5,858 nucleotides of DNA. It comes from an uncultured Alphaproteobacteria bacterium. Its GTDB lineage: Bacteria > Pseudomonadota > Alphaproteobacteria > Caulobacterales > Caulobacteraceae. Shown in pieces: positions 4,594 to 5,858 of the stretch (its first letter is position 1; every line of letters begins with the position of its first letter). Where the stretch lies: the NCBI GenBank assembly GCA_903933475.1, contig CAIZKE010000329.1:1-5858 (forward strand), given 5' to 3'. A program made the position numbers and the translations under genes. The notes below the pieces were generated by a model. The model was not told the origin of the DNA, did no database searches, and saw only the letters and a program-made list of their open reading frames with translations.

Positions 4594-5858
4594 TCAGATG
4601 CTTGCGATGTGCAGAAGGCGGGGCGGCTCAAGAACTGCGGGCAGCCGGCCGATCCGGTCAACCGCAGCGGCAAGCACAGCCTCGGCCACGGCGTGCGTCG
4701 TCATGACAATGGGGACGCCAGGCGTTTCACCGGGCGGCTTCTGCAGAAAGCTCTCAATGGAGACACCTGCCTCAGCCAGCTCCTCCGAAACGGACGCCAG
4801 GACACCGGGTTCATCCCGCACCATGACCCGGATATAGCCCCGCCCCACCGCCGCCGCTCCCGCAGAGGGTGCACAGGGCCGCAGGCTTGCGGCGGGCGCC
4901 TGGAAGACGGGCCTCCGGGCACCGGCCATGACGTCAGCAATGTCGGCCGCGACCGCCGCCGCCGTTGGACCCGCCCCGGCGCCGGGCCCCTGCAGGAAGA
5001 TACGTCCGATGCGGTCCCCCTCGATGAACAGGGCGTTGAGGGCGCCGTCCGCCTGGGCAATAGGATGGGTCTTGCGCACCAGGAAGGGCCGCACCTGGAC
5101 CCGGGCTCCCTCCCCTGCCCGCTCGGCAGAGGCGATCAGCTTGATCCGGTAGCCGAGGTCGCCTGCAAGCCGGATATCCAGGAGATCGACGCCGGTGATC
5201 CCCTCCACCTCGGCCGCTGCGAAGTTGGGGGATCCGCCGAAGGCCAGGGCTGCCAGTATGGTAATCTTGTGGGCGGCGTCGAACCCGCCGACGTCCATGG
5301 TCGGGTCCGCTTCGGCATAGCCCAGCCTCTGGGCGTCCGCCAGGACGTCGGAGAAGGCTGACCCCGTGGTTTCCATCTCGGTGAGGATGTAGTTGCAGGT
5401 GCCGTTGAGGATGCCCGACAGGCTGCGGATTTCCTCGCCCACCAGGGCTTCGCGGACGGTCTTGACCGCCGGAACACCGCCCATGACCGCCGCCTCGAAC
5501 AGCAGGGCAACACCCTTGGCCTCGGCCAGGGCCGCCAGCGCCGCACCGTGTTCGGCAATGAGCGCCTTATTCGCGGTTACGACCGCCTTGCCAGCCCTTA
5601 GGGCCGCCTCGACGGCCGCCTTGGCCGGACCGTCCGAGCCGCCGATGAGCTCAACGAAGATGTCCGTATCCGGGGACTGGGCCAGGGCCACGGGGTCGTC
5701 GAACCAGGCCAGATGCGAGATGTCCACGGCCCGCGGACGCGACCTCGATCGCGCAGAGACCCCGGTGACCACGACCCTTCCCCCAGCCGGGGCAAAACTC
5801 GGACGTGAGGCCAGGAAGTCCAGAAGCCCGCCGCCGACGGTCCCAAGACCTGCGACGC
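4594..5858 (-). CDS. hom: Homoserine dehydrogenase (first few residues beyond window)
   Basis: The enzyme reduces aspartate-4-semialdehyde to homoserine with NAD(P)H, the branch point to threonine, methionine and isoleucine. The visible 420 residues begin inside the nucleotide-binding motif (V-A-G-L-G-T-V-G-G-G), so only about 8-12 residues and the start codon are cut off. The catalytic domain shows T-A-N-K at about 94-97, G-G-V-P at 126-129 and S-G-I-L-N-G-T-C-N-Y at 147-156. The family signature follows: A-D-P-T-M-D-V-G-G-F-D-A-A-H-K ends at about 197. An ACT domain fills about 341-420 (Y-I-R-V-M-V-R-D-E-P-G-V-L-A-S-V), suggesting allosteric control, classically by threonine. The protein is therefore the standalone long form and not fused to aspartokinase, as far as the visible part shows. 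A GTG at 5772 is an internal valine codon and not the start. The stop TGA is at 4596-4594, 44 nt before glpX. Confidence 0.96.
   Translation of the reverse strand, partial: VAGLGTVGGGLLDFLASRPSFAPAGGRVVVTGVSARSRSRPRAVDISHLAWFDDPVALAQSPDTDIFVELIGGSDGPAKAAVEAALRAGKAVVTANKALIAEHGAALAALAEAKGVALLFEAAVMGGVPAVKTVREALVGEEIRSLSGILNGTCNYILTEMETTGSAFSDVLADAQRLGYAEADPTMDVGGFDAAHKITILAALAFGGSPNFAAAEVEGITGVDLLDIRLAGDLGYRIKLIASAERAGEGARVQVRPFLVRKTHPIAQADGALNALFIEGDRIGRIFLQGPGAGAGPTAAAVAADIADVMAGARRPVFQAPAASLRPCAPSAGAAAVGRGYIRVMVRDEPGVLASVSEELAEAGVSIESFLQKPPGETPGVPIVMTTHAVAEAVLAAAVDRIGRLPAVLEPPRLLHIASI

Noticed and set aside
3596..4837. A 413-codon plus-strand open frame opposite glpX and the end of hom
   Set aside because: It is antisense to well-supported conserved enzymes, has no ribosome binding site and no familiar motif, so it is a shadow.
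4594..5772. GTG at 5772 as the start of homoserine dehydrogenase
   Set aside because: The same frame continues upstream to the edge and encodes the essential G-L-G-T-V-G nucleotide-binding motif, so the GTG is an internal valine codon.

Overview
This window looks like a chromosomal core segment of a GC-rich alphaproteobacterium, most likely of the order Caulobacterales (Caulobacter, Phenylobacterium or Brevundimonas type). That placement is an inference. It rests on the high GC content, the gene order hom-glpX-recJ, the style of the TonB-dependent receptor (an E-E-V-V-I-T-G-S TonB-box region just after the signal peptide) and the alphaproteobacterial look of tRNA-Glu. All genes found lie on the minus strand, so transcription runs from high to low coordinates. 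The many plus-strand open frames are GC-rich shadows.

In transcription order, the right-hand two thirds hold three housekeeping genes that form a likely operon. hom (homoserine dehydrogenase) is cut at the right edge, where only its first few residues are missing. After a 44-nt gap comes glpX (class II fructose-1,6-bisphosphatase). recJ (single-strand-specific 5'-3' exonuclease) begins only 5 nt after the glpX stop. The products serve amino-acid synthesis (Thr/Met/Ile), gluconeogenesis and DNA repair, so the cluster shares no obvious pathway. Its logic is co-transcription with possible translational coupling.

The 80 nt after recJ hold two hairpins that share one arm and are therefore mutually exclusive, plus a good sigma-70-type promoter for the next gene, tRNA-Glu(TTC). 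That tRNA is complete with encoded CCA and is followed by a short hairpin that may end its transcript.

A gene-poor stretch of about 316 nt follows. It leads into a TonB-dependent outer-membrane receptor whose first 440 residues (signal peptide, plug and the start of the barrel) are present; the rest lies beyond the left edge. Just upstream of this receptor are a perfect 8-bp-arm inverted repeat and a second hairpin, the best candidates for unannotated regulatory elements here.

I found no sign of a defence system, mobile element, CRISPR array, toxin-antitoxin pair or biosynthetic cluster. The window is mostly ordinary, and the findings are modest regulatory and start-site observations.
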